Positions 41,853-51,514 of a DNA stretch of 64,000 nucleotides are shown one piece after another. A program made the translations under genes and the position numbers. The stretch spans positions 62,001-126,000 of the forward strand of contig NZ_JOAG01000017.1 in assembly GCF_000725485.1 (NCBI RefSeq). Direction: 5' to 3'. The stretch comes from Nonomuraea candida. Lineage in GTDB: Bacteria; Actinomycetota; Actinomycetes; Streptosporangiales; Streptosporangiaceae. Below the pieces are notes generated by a model. It was not told the origin of the DNA. It saw only the letters and a list, made by a program, of their open reading frames with translations, and did not search any database. Position 1 is the first letter of the stretch. Each line of letters starts with the position of its first letter.

Positions 41853-42536
41853 TCAGCTCGCCGGCTCCTCGCCCTCCACTAACGGGGCCTGCTTCGGAAG
41901 CAGGATGTTGCGGCCGAGCAGCCAGTCGGCCAGGCGGTCGCGCTCGACCAGCACCAGGTTCTGGCGGGCGTTGAGCGCTTCGGTGCGGGCCTGGCGGGTG
42001 AGCCGGCCGGAGGTGACGAGCACGCCGGTGTGCCCGTCGAAGGCGTTGGCCAGGGCGCCGAGGAAGTTGCGGACCTCGGGCGCGCCGACCGTGTTGGTGT
42101 ATCGCTTGCACTGGATGGCGTAGGGGGTGCCGCCGGGGGCGACGGCCGTGATGTCGACGCCGCCGTCGCCGGCGCGGCCCCGTTCGCGGACGCGGCGGAA
42201 CCCCTCGGCGATCATCCGCTCCGCGATCAGGTGCTCGAACTGCGGCCCGGTCATGAGGTCGACTTTCGCCAATTCCGCATTGGCCGCGAGGAACTGCATG
42301 CGCCGGGCCTGGATGGCCCGATATCTCAGGAAAAGCCCGCCGAGGAACGCCGCGATCGCGAGCAGGGCGATGGCCATCGCCAATGTGGGATTTTCCGCCA
42401 CGAATTCGGCCACGAGAACGACCACGATGATGGCGAGCCCGAGGCCGAGCGCCCACAGCGCCTCCTTGCCGCTGCCGCCTGACCTCCGCCGTCGCCGTCT
42501 CCTGCCGTTGCCGCCGCCTCTGGATCGCCTCGCCAT
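41853..42536 (-). CDS. Membrane-anchored restriction endonuclease-like (Mrr_cat) protein
   Basis: A 227-residue protein. An Arg-rich N terminus is followed by two membrane helices (about 28-70) and a nuclease-fold domain. The PD-(D/E)xK core is seen as GDGGVDITAVAP then YAIQCKRYTN (Asp, then Gln-x-Lys), with a helix carrying FEHLIAERMIAEGF upstream. Proteins of this build are annotated as restriction endonucleases, yet the membrane anchor suggests a role in DNA uptake control or quality control. Longer in-frame starts exist but this ATG fits the sequence best. Confidence 0.85.
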   Translation of the reverse strand: MARRSRGGGNGRRRRRRRSGGSGKEALWALGLGLAIIVVVLVAEFVAENPTLAMAIALLAIAAFLGGLFLRYRAIQARRMQFLAANAELAKVDLMTGPQFEHLIAERMIAEGFRRVRERGRAGDGGVDITAVAPGGTPYAIQCKRYTNTVGAPEVRNFLGALANAFDGHTGVLVTSGRLTRQARTEALNARQNLVLVERDRLADWLLGRNILLPKQAPLVEGEEPAS

Positions 42537-42678
42537 CGTTCCTCCCCGCTGAAAGCCCGGTGTCGAGGTCAGTATGAACGGCGGGACCGACAAAAACAGG
42601 GGGCGCAGGGTTATGTGGAGAGGATGGTGAAGTGAGGTGATTTGGGAGGCGTTCCGGATGTGATGGGTTTCGTGGGGT

Positions 42679-44310
42679 TTATCCGAAGCAGTCGCGGGCC
42701 TTTGTCTCGACATATCGTGAGGAGCGTTCTTCATTGGGGCCGCGCGTCGTCCAGCCGTGAGCGGCGAGGAGCCGACGCAGCCCGTACGCCCCCAGCGGGG
42801 TCACCCGGAAGGCGTCGCCGGCGTACACGGCCTCGATGGACGACCGCGGCGCCGTCTCGAGGAACCCCGCGGGACAGGAGCCCTGCCCGAGAGAGGTGGC
42901 CAGCTCCTCCACCAGCCGGTCCAGCTCGCCGGCGTCCGCGGCCCGGCCGGCGGTGTCGTTCGCCGGCTCGATCACCCCGCTCAGGACCCAGTCGCCCATC
43001 ACCAGGCGGACGTTGTGCAGCAGGTCGCCCTCCAGCCCGTACAGTCCCGTGGTGTCGCCGCCGGCCATGGCGATGGCCGGCGCGGGGAGCAGCACGGGGA
43101 AGGGGCGCTCGCCCAGCCCTTCCAGGATCTGCGCGGTGAACGGGTACACCGCCTCCAACGGGATCTGCGGGGCGTAATAGGAGCGCTCCTCGCGGGCGAT
43201 CCTGACGCGGGAGCGCAGCAGCCCGGCCAGCAGGCGGGCCCACGTCTCGACGACCTCGCCCGCCCGTCCGGCCATCTCCCCGCCGCAGGCCGCCTCACGG
43301 CCGTCCGCCTCACCGGCAGAGGTGGCGATGGCCTTGGCGCCGCGGGTCGCGATCAGGCGGGCCTCGACGGCCGCGTTCCACAGGCCGTGCAGCGCGGGCA
43401 GGTCCTTGGCGCTGCGCAGCCGCGCCGACCTGCCCTTCTCCCGCCGCGCGGCCTCCTCCGCCCGCAGCCGCAGCACCCACTCGGGCGGCGCGGACGCCCC
43501 CGAGGGGAAACGCGGCTCCGGCGCCAGGACGTCGTACAGCCCGAGGTCGGCCACGGCGCGTACCGCGTCGGCCGGGCGCAGCACCTTGCCGGGCGTCAGC
43601 GCCCGCCCGGAGCCCACCCATCCGGCCAGCCCGCGCGCCCGCCGCACCAGCAGCGACGCCTCGGCCTGCCTGGCGAGGCGCGCGAGCTCGGCCGGCGCGG
43701 GGGCCGGCTCCGCGTCGTCCTCCCGCACGGCGAAGGCCGGGAACAGCGCCGTGAACACCGGATCGACCTCGCCGCCCGGGCCCGGCAGGTCGCGCCCGGG
43801 CAGCGCGCCGTTCTCACGGAACAGCTTGTCGAGCGCGAGACGCTCGCACTCGTCGAAGGGGCCCGGGACATGGACGCCGGGGTCCTCCCCGGGCGCGCGC
43901 CCGCGACCGGCGGCGCAGGCCGGATAGTACGCCTCGGCCTCCGCCTCGCGGACGTCCTCCACCTCGACGCGGTGCCGCCACTCCTCGCCCAGGTCGTAGA
44001 CGTAGTCGAAGACGGCGCCGGGCCGGGGCACGACCTGGCGCAGCCGTACGTCGTCCTCGCGCACGAGAGGCGGCCCGAACCCGCGCAGCGGCCCGTCCAT
44101 GAGCGGTTCGGGCACGTACTCGACGGAGTCGAGGCGGAACTTGTGCAGGTGCTCGTCCTCCCACCCGAAGGCGTCCTGCAAGACGTAGTGCAGCGCCCCG
44201 AACGTCATCTCGGACGGCACCAGCAGCCGCCGCCACACCGTGGGGCGGACGTCCCGCAGGGTGACCTTCAACTGGTGCACCTGCGGCGGGGCAGCGGAGC
44301 GACGAGCCAT
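42679..44310 (-). CDS. Plasmid pRiA4b ORF-3 family protein
   Basis: A 543-residue protein. The N-terminal 180 residues match the PRiA4_ORF3 domain: [23 protein letters not shown], then [19 protein letters not shown] and [18 protein letters not shown]. The remaining 360 residues are helical and unassigned. The domain name comes from a plasmid and from IS1096 passenger genes, but function is unknown. There are no terminal inverted repeats or transposase nearby, so it looks like a resident chromosomal gene. Confidence 0.85.
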   Translation of the reverse strand: MARRSAAPPQVHQLKVTLRDVRPTVWRRLLVPSEMTFGALHYVLQDAFGWEDEHLHKFRLDSVEYVPEPLMDGPLRGFGPPLVREDDVRLRQVVPRPGAVFDYVYDLGEEWRHRVEVEDVREAEAEAYYPACAAGRGRAPGEDPGVHVPGPFDECERLALDKLFRENGALPGRDLPGPGGEVDPVFTALFPAFAVREDDAEPAPAPAELARLARQAEASLLVRRARGLAGWVGSGRALTPGKVLRPADAVRAVADLGLYDVLAPEPRFPSGASAPPEWVLRLRAEEAARREKGRSARLRSAKDLPALHGLWNAAVEARLIATRGAKAIATSAGEADGREAACGGEMAGRAGEVVETWARLLAGLLRSRVRIAREERSYYAPQIPLEAVYPFTAQILEGLGERPFPVLLPAPAIAMAGGDTTGLYGLEGDLLHNVRLVMGDWVLSGVIEPANDTAGRAADAGELDRLVEELATSLGQGSCPAGFLETAPRSSIEAVYAGDAFRVTPLGAYGLRRLLAAHGWTTRGPNEERSSRYVETKARDCFG

Positions 44311-44587
44311 CGGACGCACTCCATCGGTGGGGGGACCGGACCGGGAAAGCCTAGTCTCACGGCGGGAGCGGATTCCCGGGGAAACGCCGAGCCAGACCCA
44401 CACGGCAGGCCCGGTGCGGCGGTGTGAAGGCGTGCGGGTGCGCGGCGTACGGGAGTGCGGTGCAGGTGCAGGTTCGGTACGGGTGGCAGTGGGGTGCGGG
44501 TGGGGATTCCGTGTGCGTGGGAGTGTGGGGCGTGCGGGGCCGGTTCTGGGGTTCGGAACTGTCGGTGACGGACGGCATTGTTGTGCC
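44311..44587. other. Gene-free stretch between divergent pRiA4-like and ligase genes
   Basis: No coding region is supported here. The stretch is G/T-rich on the plus strand with imperfect repeats of GTGCGGGTG and GTGTGGGGCGTGCG, near 44420-44540. Promoters for both neighbours must lie here, but I see no clear -35/-10 pair or palindrome. Confidence 0.5.
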
Positions 44588-46720
44588 ATGACCGAGACGC
44601 CCCCGTTCACCGTCCTCGCCGACGACGCGGCCTACGCCGAGGCCGTGCAGCTCGCCGTCGACTCGGCCGCCGCCTACTACGCCGACGGCACCTCCACCCT
44701 TGATGACGACGCCTACGACCGGCTGGTGCGGGGCATCGAGGCGTACGAGCGGGCCCATCCCGAAGCGGTGCTGCCGTCCTCGCCGACGGGCAAGGTGGCC
44801 GGCGGCGCCGTGGTGGGCGACGTGCCGCACACGGTGCCCATGCTGAGCCTCGACAACGTGTTCGGCCCCGACCAGCTCGCCGACTGGGTGACCGGGCTGG
44901 AGCGCCGGCTGGGCCGTCCCGTGACGGCGTGGAGCGTGGAGCCCAAGCTCGACGGCCTGGCCATCTCGGCCCGCTACCGGCACGGGCGGCTCGCACAGCT
45001 CGTCACGCGCGGCGACGGGGCCGCGGGCGAGGACGTCTCGCACGCCATCGGCACCATCGTCGGCCTGCCCGACCGGCTGGCCGAGCCGGTCACGGTGGAG
45101 CTGCGCGGCGAGGTCATGATGACCGCCACCCAGTTCGAGGAGGCCTGCGCCAAACGGCAGGCCCACGACGGCACCACGTTCGCCAACCCGCGCAGCGCGG
45201 CGGCGGGCACGCTGCGCGCCCAGGACCGGCCCTACACCTGCGAGCTGACCTTCTTCGCCTACGGGGCGTTGCCGTCGCCCGGCGACGACTCCGAGCTGGC
45301 CGTGCGCCTGCGGGAGCTGCCGCACAGCCGCGTCATGGAGTGGGTGGCCGGGCAGGGCGTGCAGACCACCGCCTCGACGGCGGTCGCCGGCATCGTCGCC
45401 GAGACGCTGGAGCGGGTGAGCGAGCGCGTCGCCGAGATCGCCGCGGCGCGGGCGGGGCTGCCGTTCGGCATCGACGGCATCGTGATCAGATGTGACTCGG
45501 CCGCCGACCAGGCCGAGGCGGGGTTCAGCTCGCGGGCGCCGCGCTGGGCGGTGGCCTACAAGCTGCCCGCCACCGAGAAGATCACCAAGCTGCTGGCCGT
45601 GGAGTGGAACACCGGCCGCACCGGCATCATCGCGCCGCGCGCCGTGCTGGAGCCGGTCAAGCTGGACGGCAGCGTCGTCACCTACGCCACGCTGCACAAC
45701 CCCGCCGACATCGCCCGGCGCGGCCTGATGCTGGGCGACAGCGTGACCGTCTACAAGGCGGGCGACGTCATCCCGCGGGTCGAGGCGCCGGTCGTGCACC
45801 TGCGCACGGGCGAGGAGCGGCCCATCGAGATCCCGCAGGTCTGCCCGTCCTGCGGCGACGCCATCGACACCTCGCAGGAGCGGTGGCGGTGCGTGCGCGG
45901 GCGCCAGTGCCGGGCGATCGCCTCCATCGTCTACGCCGTGGGCCGTGACCAGCTCGACGTCGAGGGCCTGGCCGAGAACCGCATCAAGCAAATGCTCGAC
46001 CTCGGTCTCATCGCCGACTTCGCCGACCTGTTCTTCCTCACCCGCGAGCAGCTCCTCGGCCTGGAGCGCATGGGTGAGACCAGCACCGACAATCTGCTGG
46101 CCGCCCTGGAGCGGGCCAAGGGCCGGCCGCTCAGCCGGGTGTTCTGCGCACTCGGCGTGCGCGGCACCGGGCGGTCCATGAGCCGCCGCATCGCCCGGCA
46201 CTTCGGCAGCATGCAGGCCATCCTCGCGGCCGACGCCGAGGCGATCCAGGCGGTCGAGGGCATCGGCCCGGAGAAGGCCCCGGTGGTGGTCGCGGAGCTG
46301 ATCGAGCTCGCCCCTCTCATCGACAAGCTCATCAAGGCCGGCGTCACCATGACGGAGCCGGGCTGGACCCCGCCCGCGGAGCCCGGCGAGCCCGGCGGGC
46401 CTGGTGAGGCCGGCGAGGTCGCCGAGCCCGGCGCCCAGGAGGCCGCCGGCGCGGTCACGCTGCCGCTGGCCGGGATGTCCGTCGTGGTGACCGGCGCGAT
46501 GAGCGGGCCGCTGGAGGCGCTGACCCGCAACGAGGTGAACGAGCTGATCGAGCGCGCGGGCGGCAAGGCGTCCTCCAGCGTCTCGGCCAGGACGTCGCTG
46601 CTGGTGGCCGGGGAGAAGGCCGGGTCCAAGCGGGCCAAGGCCGAGAGCCTGGGCGTGCGGATCGTCGATCCGGAGGAGTTCGCCGTCCAGGTCAGCGCCT
46701 TCCTGACCCCCTCCCCTTGA
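44588..46720 (+). CDS. NAD-dependent DNA ligase, divergent LigA type
   Basis: A 710-residue ligase with full domain order: an adenylation domain with the active-site Lys in EPKLDGLA (Lys near 120), the OB fold, a four-Cys zinc finger (CPSCGDAID and CVRGRQC, about 418-440), helix-hairpin-helix repeats (about 500-575), and a BRCT domain (about 630-705). The N-terminal Ia domain reads [18 protein letters not shown] and is unlike the HRYYVLD-type of housekeeping LigA. A Gly/Pro/Glu-rich linker precedes BRCT. It joins nicks using NAD. It is probably a second, accessory ligase; neighbours are an Mrr-like nuclease and a pRiA4-like protein. Confidence 0.92.
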   Translation: MTETPPFTVLADDAAYAEAVQLAVDSAAAYYADGTSTLDDDAYDRLVRGIEAYERAHPEAVLPSSPTGKVAGGAVVGDVPHTVPMLSLDNVFGPDQLADWVTGLERRLGRPVTAWSVEPKLDGLAISARYRHGRLAQLVTRGDGAAGEDVSHAIGTIVGLPDRLAEPVTVELRGEVMMTATQFEEACAKRQAHDGTTFANPRSAAAGTLRAQDRPYTCELTFFAYGALPSPGDDSELAVRLRELPHSRVMEWVAGQGVQTTASTAVAGIVAETLERVSERVAEIAAARAGLPFGIDGIVIRCDSAADQAEAGFSSRAPRWAVAYKLPATEKITKLLAVEWNTGRTGIIAPRAVLEPVKLDGSVVTYATLHNPADIARRGLMLGDSVTVYKAGDVIPRVEAPVVHLRTGEERPIEIPQVCPSCGDAIDTSQERWRCVRGRQCRAIASIVYAVGRDQLDVEGLAENRIKQMLDLGLIADFADLFFLTREQLLGLERMGETSTDNLLAALERAKGRPLSRVFCALGVRGTGRSMSRRIARHFGSMQAILAADAEAIQAVEGIGPEKAPVVVAELIELAPLIDKLIKAGVTMTEPGWTPPAEPGEPGGPGEAGEVAEPGAQEAAGAVTLPLAGMSVVVTGAMSGPLEALTRNEVNELIERAGGKASSSVSARTSLLVAGEKAGSKRAKAESLGVRIVDPEEFAVQVSAFLTPSP

Positions 46721-46768
46721 GGTCTTTCGAGCGTCCCGCCCTGCCCGGCGGCGGCGAGCGTCACACTC

Positions 46769-47752
46769 TCATCCGGCCGGGCGGCCGCGTCGCGATCGCC
46801 ACCTGCGCACCGGAGGAACCGGCGGCCTGCCTGGCCAGGGTGTGGCGCCGGGGCGGCCGCTGGTGAGGGAGATGGGGTGGCTGGGGCGCAGTGAGCGTTT
46901 CGCGGCCCAGGCGTCCAGGCGGCGCAGGGCGGCGTGGTCGGAGCCGCCGGGCGGGGCCGTGATGAGGACGATGGCCTGCTCGTGGTCGTCGACGCTGGTC
47001 AGCACCTGCCAGTCGACGCTGAGAGGGCCGGTGACGGGATGCCGGACGGTGCTGTGGCCGAACGGGTTCAGCGTCACCAGGTGCTGGCTCCACCAGGTGC
47101 GGAAGTCGTCGTCACACCCGCACAGCTCGCTGACGAGCTCCTGCAGCCGGGGCTGGTCGGGGAAGGCGCCCGCGGCCATGCGCAGGCTGGAGACGGCTTC
47201 GCGGGCGCGGGCCGGCCAGTCCGTCTGCAGGGCCCGTACGTGCTCGTCGAGGAAGACCATGCGCACGTAGTTGCGGTGCGCGGGCGGCACGGCGGCCAGG
47301 TCGCCGAGCAGTGCGGCGCCGAGCCGGTTCCAGGCCAGGATGTCGAGGTAGCGGCCGAGCACCAGGGCGGGCGTGTCGGCGACGTTGGCCAGCAGCCGCA
47401 CCGTCTGCGGGCTGACCTGCTGCTCGGTCTCGCCGGGCACCTCGCTCGTCTCGGGGTAGGCGAGCCGGAACAGATGTTGCTGCTGTTCGGGGGTGAGCAG
47501 GAGGGCGCGGCCGATGGCGTTCAGCACGGCGCGGGAGGCGGTGCGGACGCGGCCCTGCTCCAGGCGCGTGTAGTAGTCGGTGCTGATTCCGGCGAGCTGG
47601 GCCACCTCCTCCCGGCGCAGGCCGGTCACCCGGCGGGGGTAGGCGGGCTCGGGCAGGCCGTGCTCGGCCGCGGTGACCGCGGCGCGCCGGGCGGCCAGGA
47701 AGTCGGCCAGTGGTCCGCGTGACGAGGCGAGCGGGCTGTCCATGTCGGCCAA
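46769..47752 (-). CDS. XRE family regulator with MmyB-like ligand domain
   Basis: A 327-residue protein. The helix-turn-helix is at about 38-90 (VTGLRREEVAQLAGISTDYYTRLEQGR), and the MmyB-like domain follows (ADTPALVLGRYLDILAWNRLGAALL, FGHSTVRHPVTGPLSVDWQ). This common actinomycete family often neighbours short-chain dehydrogenase genes, which are absent here. The C terminus is extended by about 30 Pro/Arg-rich residues beyond the usual end. It converges on the ligase gene. Confidence 0.9.
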   Translation of the reverse strand: MADMDSPLASSRGPLADFLAARRAAVTAAEHGLPEPAYPRRVTGLRREEVAQLAGISTDYYTRLEQGRVRTASRAVLNAIGRALLLTPEQQQHLFRLAYPETSEVPGETEQQVSPQTVRLLANVADTPALVLGRYLDILAWNRLGAALLGDLAAVPPAHRNYVRMVFLDEHVRALQTDWPARAREAVSSLRMAAGAFPDQPRLQELVSELCGCDDDFRTWWSQHLVTLNPFGHSTVRHPVTGPLSVDWQVLTSVDDHEQAIVLITAPPGGSDHAALRRLDAWAAKRSLRPSHPISLTSGRPGATPWPGRPPVPPVRRWRSRRGRPAG

Positions 47753-48122
47753 TCATGGCACTGATCAGGCCATACTTCCGGGGAATGGGCTTCCCGGGAA
47801 GACCAGGGCCTTCCTGCCGGGCGCGTCATCCTCAAGGGTTGAGGAGAGGGGAGCCGCCCCTGCGGACACTGGAGGGGGGCTGCGGGGCCGGCTCTCCTCC
47901 CCGCGCGCCGGGGCGGCTTTCCCGGCTGTCTCCACCTGGTTCCGGCGGTCGGCCGGTCGCCAGGCTCAAGGGTAGACCTCCGGGCGGGCTCCCGGGGGCG
48001 GGACGGAGCCGCCGGGTGTGTCGCCGGGTGTTCCATGGGTCGTGCGGGCCCGGGTGGGTGCGAGGCCGGTGTGGCCGGAACCGCCGTCGGGTGGCGGTTC
48101 CGGCCGGTGGAGGTGGAGCTCG
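47753..48122. other. Gene-free stretch upstream of the XRE gene
   Basis: About 370 bp with no supported gene. AGCCGCCCC near 47850 and GGGGCGGCT near 47911 could pair across 60 bp, and GGAGAGGGG/CTCTCCTCC segments pair inside that, giving a large GC-rich secondary structure. The right part (48060-48120) lies just past the end of the secreted-protein gene and may terminate it. Confidence 0.45.
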
Positions 48123-48608
48123 TCAGAGCTCGATCTTCGTGTTCACCAGCGGCGGGTTGACCCGGATGGCCGAGATCTTGATCATCTTCAGCTGGGTGGT
48201 GTGGAACTGGCTGCTGTTGAAGCAGGTCAGGCTCACCATGGAGGGTGCGCTGAAGGAGTTGACCAGGTTCAGCGTGATCGCCTGGCCGCCCACGCCGTCG
48301 AGCGTGGCGTGGCTGACGTCGAAGCCCGTGCCGGCCTGGAGCCGGCAGTCCACCCAGTGGGTCTCGGTGGTGTTGTTGTACGGCGACACCTTGGCCATGA
48401 ACAGGTAGCTGCCCGCGGGCACGTGCAGGTCGAACCTGCGCGACCCGAGCCCGGTCATCGTGTAGTCGTTCAGGTAGGTGCTGAAGACCTCCGGAACGGG
48501 AGCCGCGCTCGCGGCCGCCGGGCCCGACGACACGCCGGTCAGCGCGCCCAGGCCGGCGATCGCGAGCAGAGCGGCGGCGATCCGGCGCTTGATGGTGATG
48601 GTGGACAA
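48123..48608 (-). CDS. Small secreted protein of unknown function
   Basis: A 161-residue protein. The best start is a TTG with AAGGGGG about 10 bp upstream; a longer in-frame GTG/ATG form would bury the signal peptide. Residues 5-35 form a signal peptide (RRIAAALLAIAGLGALTG, cleavage near ASA). The mature part is beta-rich with one Cys pair (VDCRLQAGTG and LTCFNSS) that may form a disulfide. Fibre- or lectin-like folds are possible. The family is not recognised. Confidence 0.72.
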   Translation of the reverse strand: MSTITIKRRIAAALLAIAGLGALTGVSSGPAAASAAPVPEVFSTYLNDYTMTGLGSRRFDLHVPAGSYLFMAKVSPYNNTTETHWVDCRLQAGTGFDVSHATLDGVGGQAITLNLVNSFSAPSMVSLTCFNSSQFHTTQLKMIKISAIRVNPPLVNTKIEL

Positions 48609-48796
48609 CTGTCCATCCCCCTTCTGATCGGTTGCGTACGACGTCCGTGGCCCCAGCAGTACGGTGAGGCCGCGCGGGCGCCGGGACCGCGCAGAAGTGC
48701 GCACAGGGGATGTGCTCCTGGTGCTGGCGGCGCGGCGGAAACCAGGTCACGCGCGCGCGGGAAGGGAGCGCCGCCCGAGGCGGGGTGGTCGTGGGG

Positions 48797-49267
48797 TCAG
48801 TCGTTCTGGGCCAGGCGGGCCGGGAAGCCGCCGGTCGCGATGGGGCCCCAGCGGTCGATGTGGAGGCGGATCAGCGACTTGTCCTGGCGGCGCATGGCCT
48901 CGCGGTATTCGTCCCAGTCCGGGTGCTCGCCGGCGATGCACCGGTAGTACTCGACCAGCGCCTCCAGGGCCTCCGGCATGTCCAGCACCTCGGCGTGCCC
49001 GTCCACCTGCACGTACGGGCCGTTCCAGTCGTCGGACAGCACGCAGATCGACACGCGGTCGTCGCGGCGGGCGTTGACCGCCTTGGCGCGGTCGGGATAG
49101 GTGGACACCACGATCCGGCCGCCCTCGTCGACGCCGCACGAGACGGGGGAGAGCTGGGGACGGCCGTCCGCGCGGGTGGTGGACAGCAGGCCGTGGTGCC
49201 GGGGACGCAGGAAGTCGAGCAGTTCGGGCAGGTCGACGCGGCGCGCGGTCGCGATGTTCGGAGCCAA
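48797..49267 (-). CDS. PPOX-class pyridoxamine phosphate oxidase-like protein
   Basis: A 156-residue split-barrel protein. The start appears to be TTG, with GAAAGG upstream. HHGLLSTTRADGRPQLSPVSC, KAVNARRDDRVSICVLSDDW and the ending RLHIDRWGPIATGG fit the F420-dependent PPOX (TIGR03618-like) branch. It probably reduces a small substrate with F420H2; the exact substrate is unknown. It is distinct in sequence from the PPOX protein at 33955. Confidence 0.85.
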   Translation of the reverse strand: MAPNIATARRVDLPELLDFLRPRHHGLLSTTRADGRPQLSPVSCGVDEGGRIVVSTYPDRAKAVNARRDDRVSICVLSDDWNGPYVQVDGHAEVLDMPEALEALVEYYRCIAGEHPDWDEYREAMRRQDKSLIRLHIDRWGPIATGGFPARLAQND

Positions 49268-49359
49268 CTCTGTGTGCCTTTCGCTATGCCTTCCAAGGCC
49301 GGACTGTGCCCTCCGATCCTTTCACCATCGCCGCCGCGCACGGCGTGAGCCGCCCGTGG

Positions 49360-49797
49360 TCACAGCCCGGTCAGCCCGATCCCGACCAGCACCAGCCCGG
49401 CCGCCGAGGCCACGGCGCGCAGCGTGTTGAAGGCGGTCCAGCGCCGCGAGTAGTCCTTCCACGCCATGGTGCCGGCGTCCAGCGCGTTGTTCATCGGTAC
49501 GTTGATCGCCGCCGTGACCAGGAACGATCCGACGAAGCTCACACCGGCGGCGGCGAAGAACCACGGCGCGGCGGGGGCGTCCGCGAGGAAGCCGGTCACC
49601 AGGGCCGCGATCGGGGAGCCCAGGAACACGAGGTACAGCCACGGGTTGAGGATCTTCCGGTTGACGCTGCGCATCGCGGCCTCCGCACGGTCGGGCTCGA
49701 TGGCGTTCAGCCCCGGCATGACGGACATGGAGAAGGTGTAGAAGAGGCCCGTGAGGGCGCCGTGCAGCACGAGAGTGATGAGGGCGAGTGCGAACAT
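49360..49797 (-). CDS. DUF1772 (anthrone oxygenase-like) membrane protein
   Basis: A 145-residue protein with four membrane helices. The helix starting FALALITLVLHGALTGLFY, then MPGLNAIEPDRAEAAMRSVNRKILNP, and NVPMNNALDAG are DUF1772 landmarks. Members include cofactor-free anthrone oxygenases and many uncharacterised membrane proteins. It is divergent from a P450 gene, so both might act on a common substrate, though no polyketide genes are present. Confidence 0.88.
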   Translation of the reverse strand: MFALALITLVLHGALTGLFYTFSMSVMPGLNAIEPDRAEAAMRSVNRKILNPWLYLVFLGSPIAALVTGFLADAPAAPWFFAAAGVSFVGSFLVTAAINVPMNNALDAGTMAWKDYSRRWTAFNTLRAVASAAGLVLVGIGLTGL

Positions 49798-49952
49798 GAC
49801 TCCATGGTGACGCCTTCCGGATGAGACGGGCCATGGCCGTCCCGCTCAATGCCATACGCATACGTCTACGCCCGCCCCGCCCGGGCCGAAGAGCCGGGCT
49901 GGTCGAAGAGGCCGGGCTTGCCAAAGGGGCGTGATCGGGAGACCGTGACGAC

Positions 49953-51371
49953 GTGCGCGACATCCCCGGACCTCCCGCCCAGCCGGACGGCGGCCTGAGC
50001 GCCATCGCGGCGGCGGGCGGCCTGCACACCTACCAGCTCGACCTGCACGAACGGTACGGCCCCCTGGTCCGCTTCCAGCTCCCCGGCGCCGAGACGGCGA
50101 TCTCGGTGGCAGACCCCGTGCTCCTGGAGGCCACGGCCGGGATCGACAAGCGCCCGGACAAGCTGTTCGAGTTCCTGGCCCCGCTGTGCGAGGCGGGCAA
50201 CCTGCAGACCCTCCCGGCCGACGAGCACGGCCCGTTCCGCCGCGCGCTGCTCTCGGTGCTGGCCGGCCGACCCTCGCACGAGGCCCACTTCGCCGGCTTC
50301 ACCGCCCTGGCCACGGACCTGGCCGACCGCTGGGCGCGGCGCGCCGCCGAGGGGCCGGTGGCGTTGCAGCAGGACCTGAGCGAGCTGTCACTGCGGATGA
50401 TCTGCCAGTACGCCCTCGGCGGCGGCATCGACGACCCGGCCCGCGTGGTGAGCGCGTTCGAGACCGTGCTGACCGTCTATCTCGGCCGCCTCTACGAGCG
50501 CGACGACGAGCTGACCCGGGCGGAAGAGGCCCTGGCATACCTGCGCGAGGTCGTGAACGGCGTCCTGGAGCGTAGCGGGGACGGGCACGGGGCCGGTGCG
50601 CCGGAGCGTGGCGGGGGCGGGCGCGAGGATGGCGTGCCGGAGCGTGGCGGGGACGGGCACGGGGATGGCGTCCTGGAGCGTGGTGGGGACGGCGGGCCGG
50701 AGGGCAGGGGGAGTGAGCTCGTGGCCGCGCTGGTGAAGGCGGGGATGAGTCCGGCCCGGATCCGGGACTCCGTTCTGATGATCATGCTCGCCGCCCACCA
50801 CACCACCGGCGTGGCCGTCTCCTGGACCCTTCACCTCCTGTCCCGCCACCCGGCCCACGCCGCCCGCGTGACCGAGGAACTGGACGCCGTCCTGGACGGC
50901 CGTCCGGCTCCGGAGTACGCCGACCTCAGACGCCTGCCACAACTGGAGATGGCGCTCAAGGAGTCGATGCGCCTCTACCCGCCGGGCCCGTACGGCGCCA
51001 GAGAGACCACCGAAGCCCTCACCCTGGGCGATCACCACATCCCTGCGGGCACCACCATCTTCTACCCGTTCTGGGCCGTCCACCTGAACCCGGCGTACTG
51101 GCCGGACCCGCGCACCTTCGACCCCGGCCGCTTCACCCCGGAGGCGCAGGCCCGCCGCCCCCGCTTCGCCTACGTCCCCTTCGGCCTGGGCCCGCGCTCC
51201 TGCGAGGGCGCGAGCCTGGCCATGGTCGAGGCCGAGCTGGTGCTCGCCGTGCTGCTCGCGAGGTTCCGCTTCGAACCGGTCCCCGGCCATCCCGTGACCC
51301 CCGTGGAGCGCTTCGTCCTGTGGGCCGAGCACGACCTCCGCATGCACCTGACCGACCGCCGCCCCGCCTGA
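49953..51371 (+). CDS. Cytochrome P450 with glycine-rich repeat insert
   Basis: A 472-residue P450 with GTG start. The I-helix oxygen motif is LAAHHTTGVAVSW, the ExxR is KESMR, and the haem loop FGLGPRSCEGASL contains the axial Cys. Between the G-helix region and the I-helix lies an insert of about 48 residues made of a degenerate 12-residue repeat (PERGGDGHGDGV-like), encoded by 36 bp units at 50565-50708. No ferredoxin or reductase gene adjoins it. The substrate is unknown. The insert is probably a disordered loop. Confidence 0.92.
   Translation: MRDIPGPPAQPDGGLSAIAAAGGLHTYQLDLHERYGPLVRFQLPGAETAISVADPVLLEATAGIDKRPDKLFEFLAPLCEAGNLQTLPADEHGPFRRALLSVLAGRPSHEAHFAGFTALATDLADRWARRAAEGPVALQQDLSELSLRMICQYALGGGIDDPARVVSAFETVLTVYLGRLYERDDELTRAEEALAYLREVVNGVLERSGDGHGAGAPERGGGGREDGVPERGGDGHGDGVLERGGDGGPEGRGSELVAALVKAGMSPARIRDSVLMIMLAAHHTTGVAVSWTLHLLSRHPAHAARVTEELDAVLDGRPAPEYADLRRLPQLEMALKESMRLYPPGPYGARETTEALTLGDHHIPAGTTIFYPFWAVHLNPAYWPDPRTFDPGRFTPEAQARRPRFAYVPFGLGPRSCEGASLAMVEAELVLAVLLARFRFEPVPGHPVTPVERFVLWAEHDLRMHLTDRRPA
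50565..50708. repeat. 36 bp in-frame tandem repeat within the P450 gene
   Basis: Four units starting at about 50565, 50601, 50637 and 50673, each opening CTGGAGCG or CCGGAGCG and containing GGGGACGGGCACGGGG-like sequence. Divergence rises toward the last unit. The unit length is the same as in the TetR gene at 18.2 kb, with unrelated sequence. Confidence 0.82.
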
Positions 51372-51514
51372 ACCACCCAGGCGGCCGGGCGGGTGGCAAG
51401 GCGGTTGCAAGGCAGGGGACAAGACGGTTGAAAGTCGCGGCAGCCGGCCGGCAAGCCGCCTGAAATCGGCGCGTCGCACAGTGTGGCCATCCCACCAGGA
51501 AGGACGGTCTCCCG

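Noticed and set aside
42679..44310. Insertion element, because pRiA4 ORF-3 proteins occur as IS1096 passengers
   Set aside because: No transposase, no terminal inverted repeats and no target duplications are visible around the gene.
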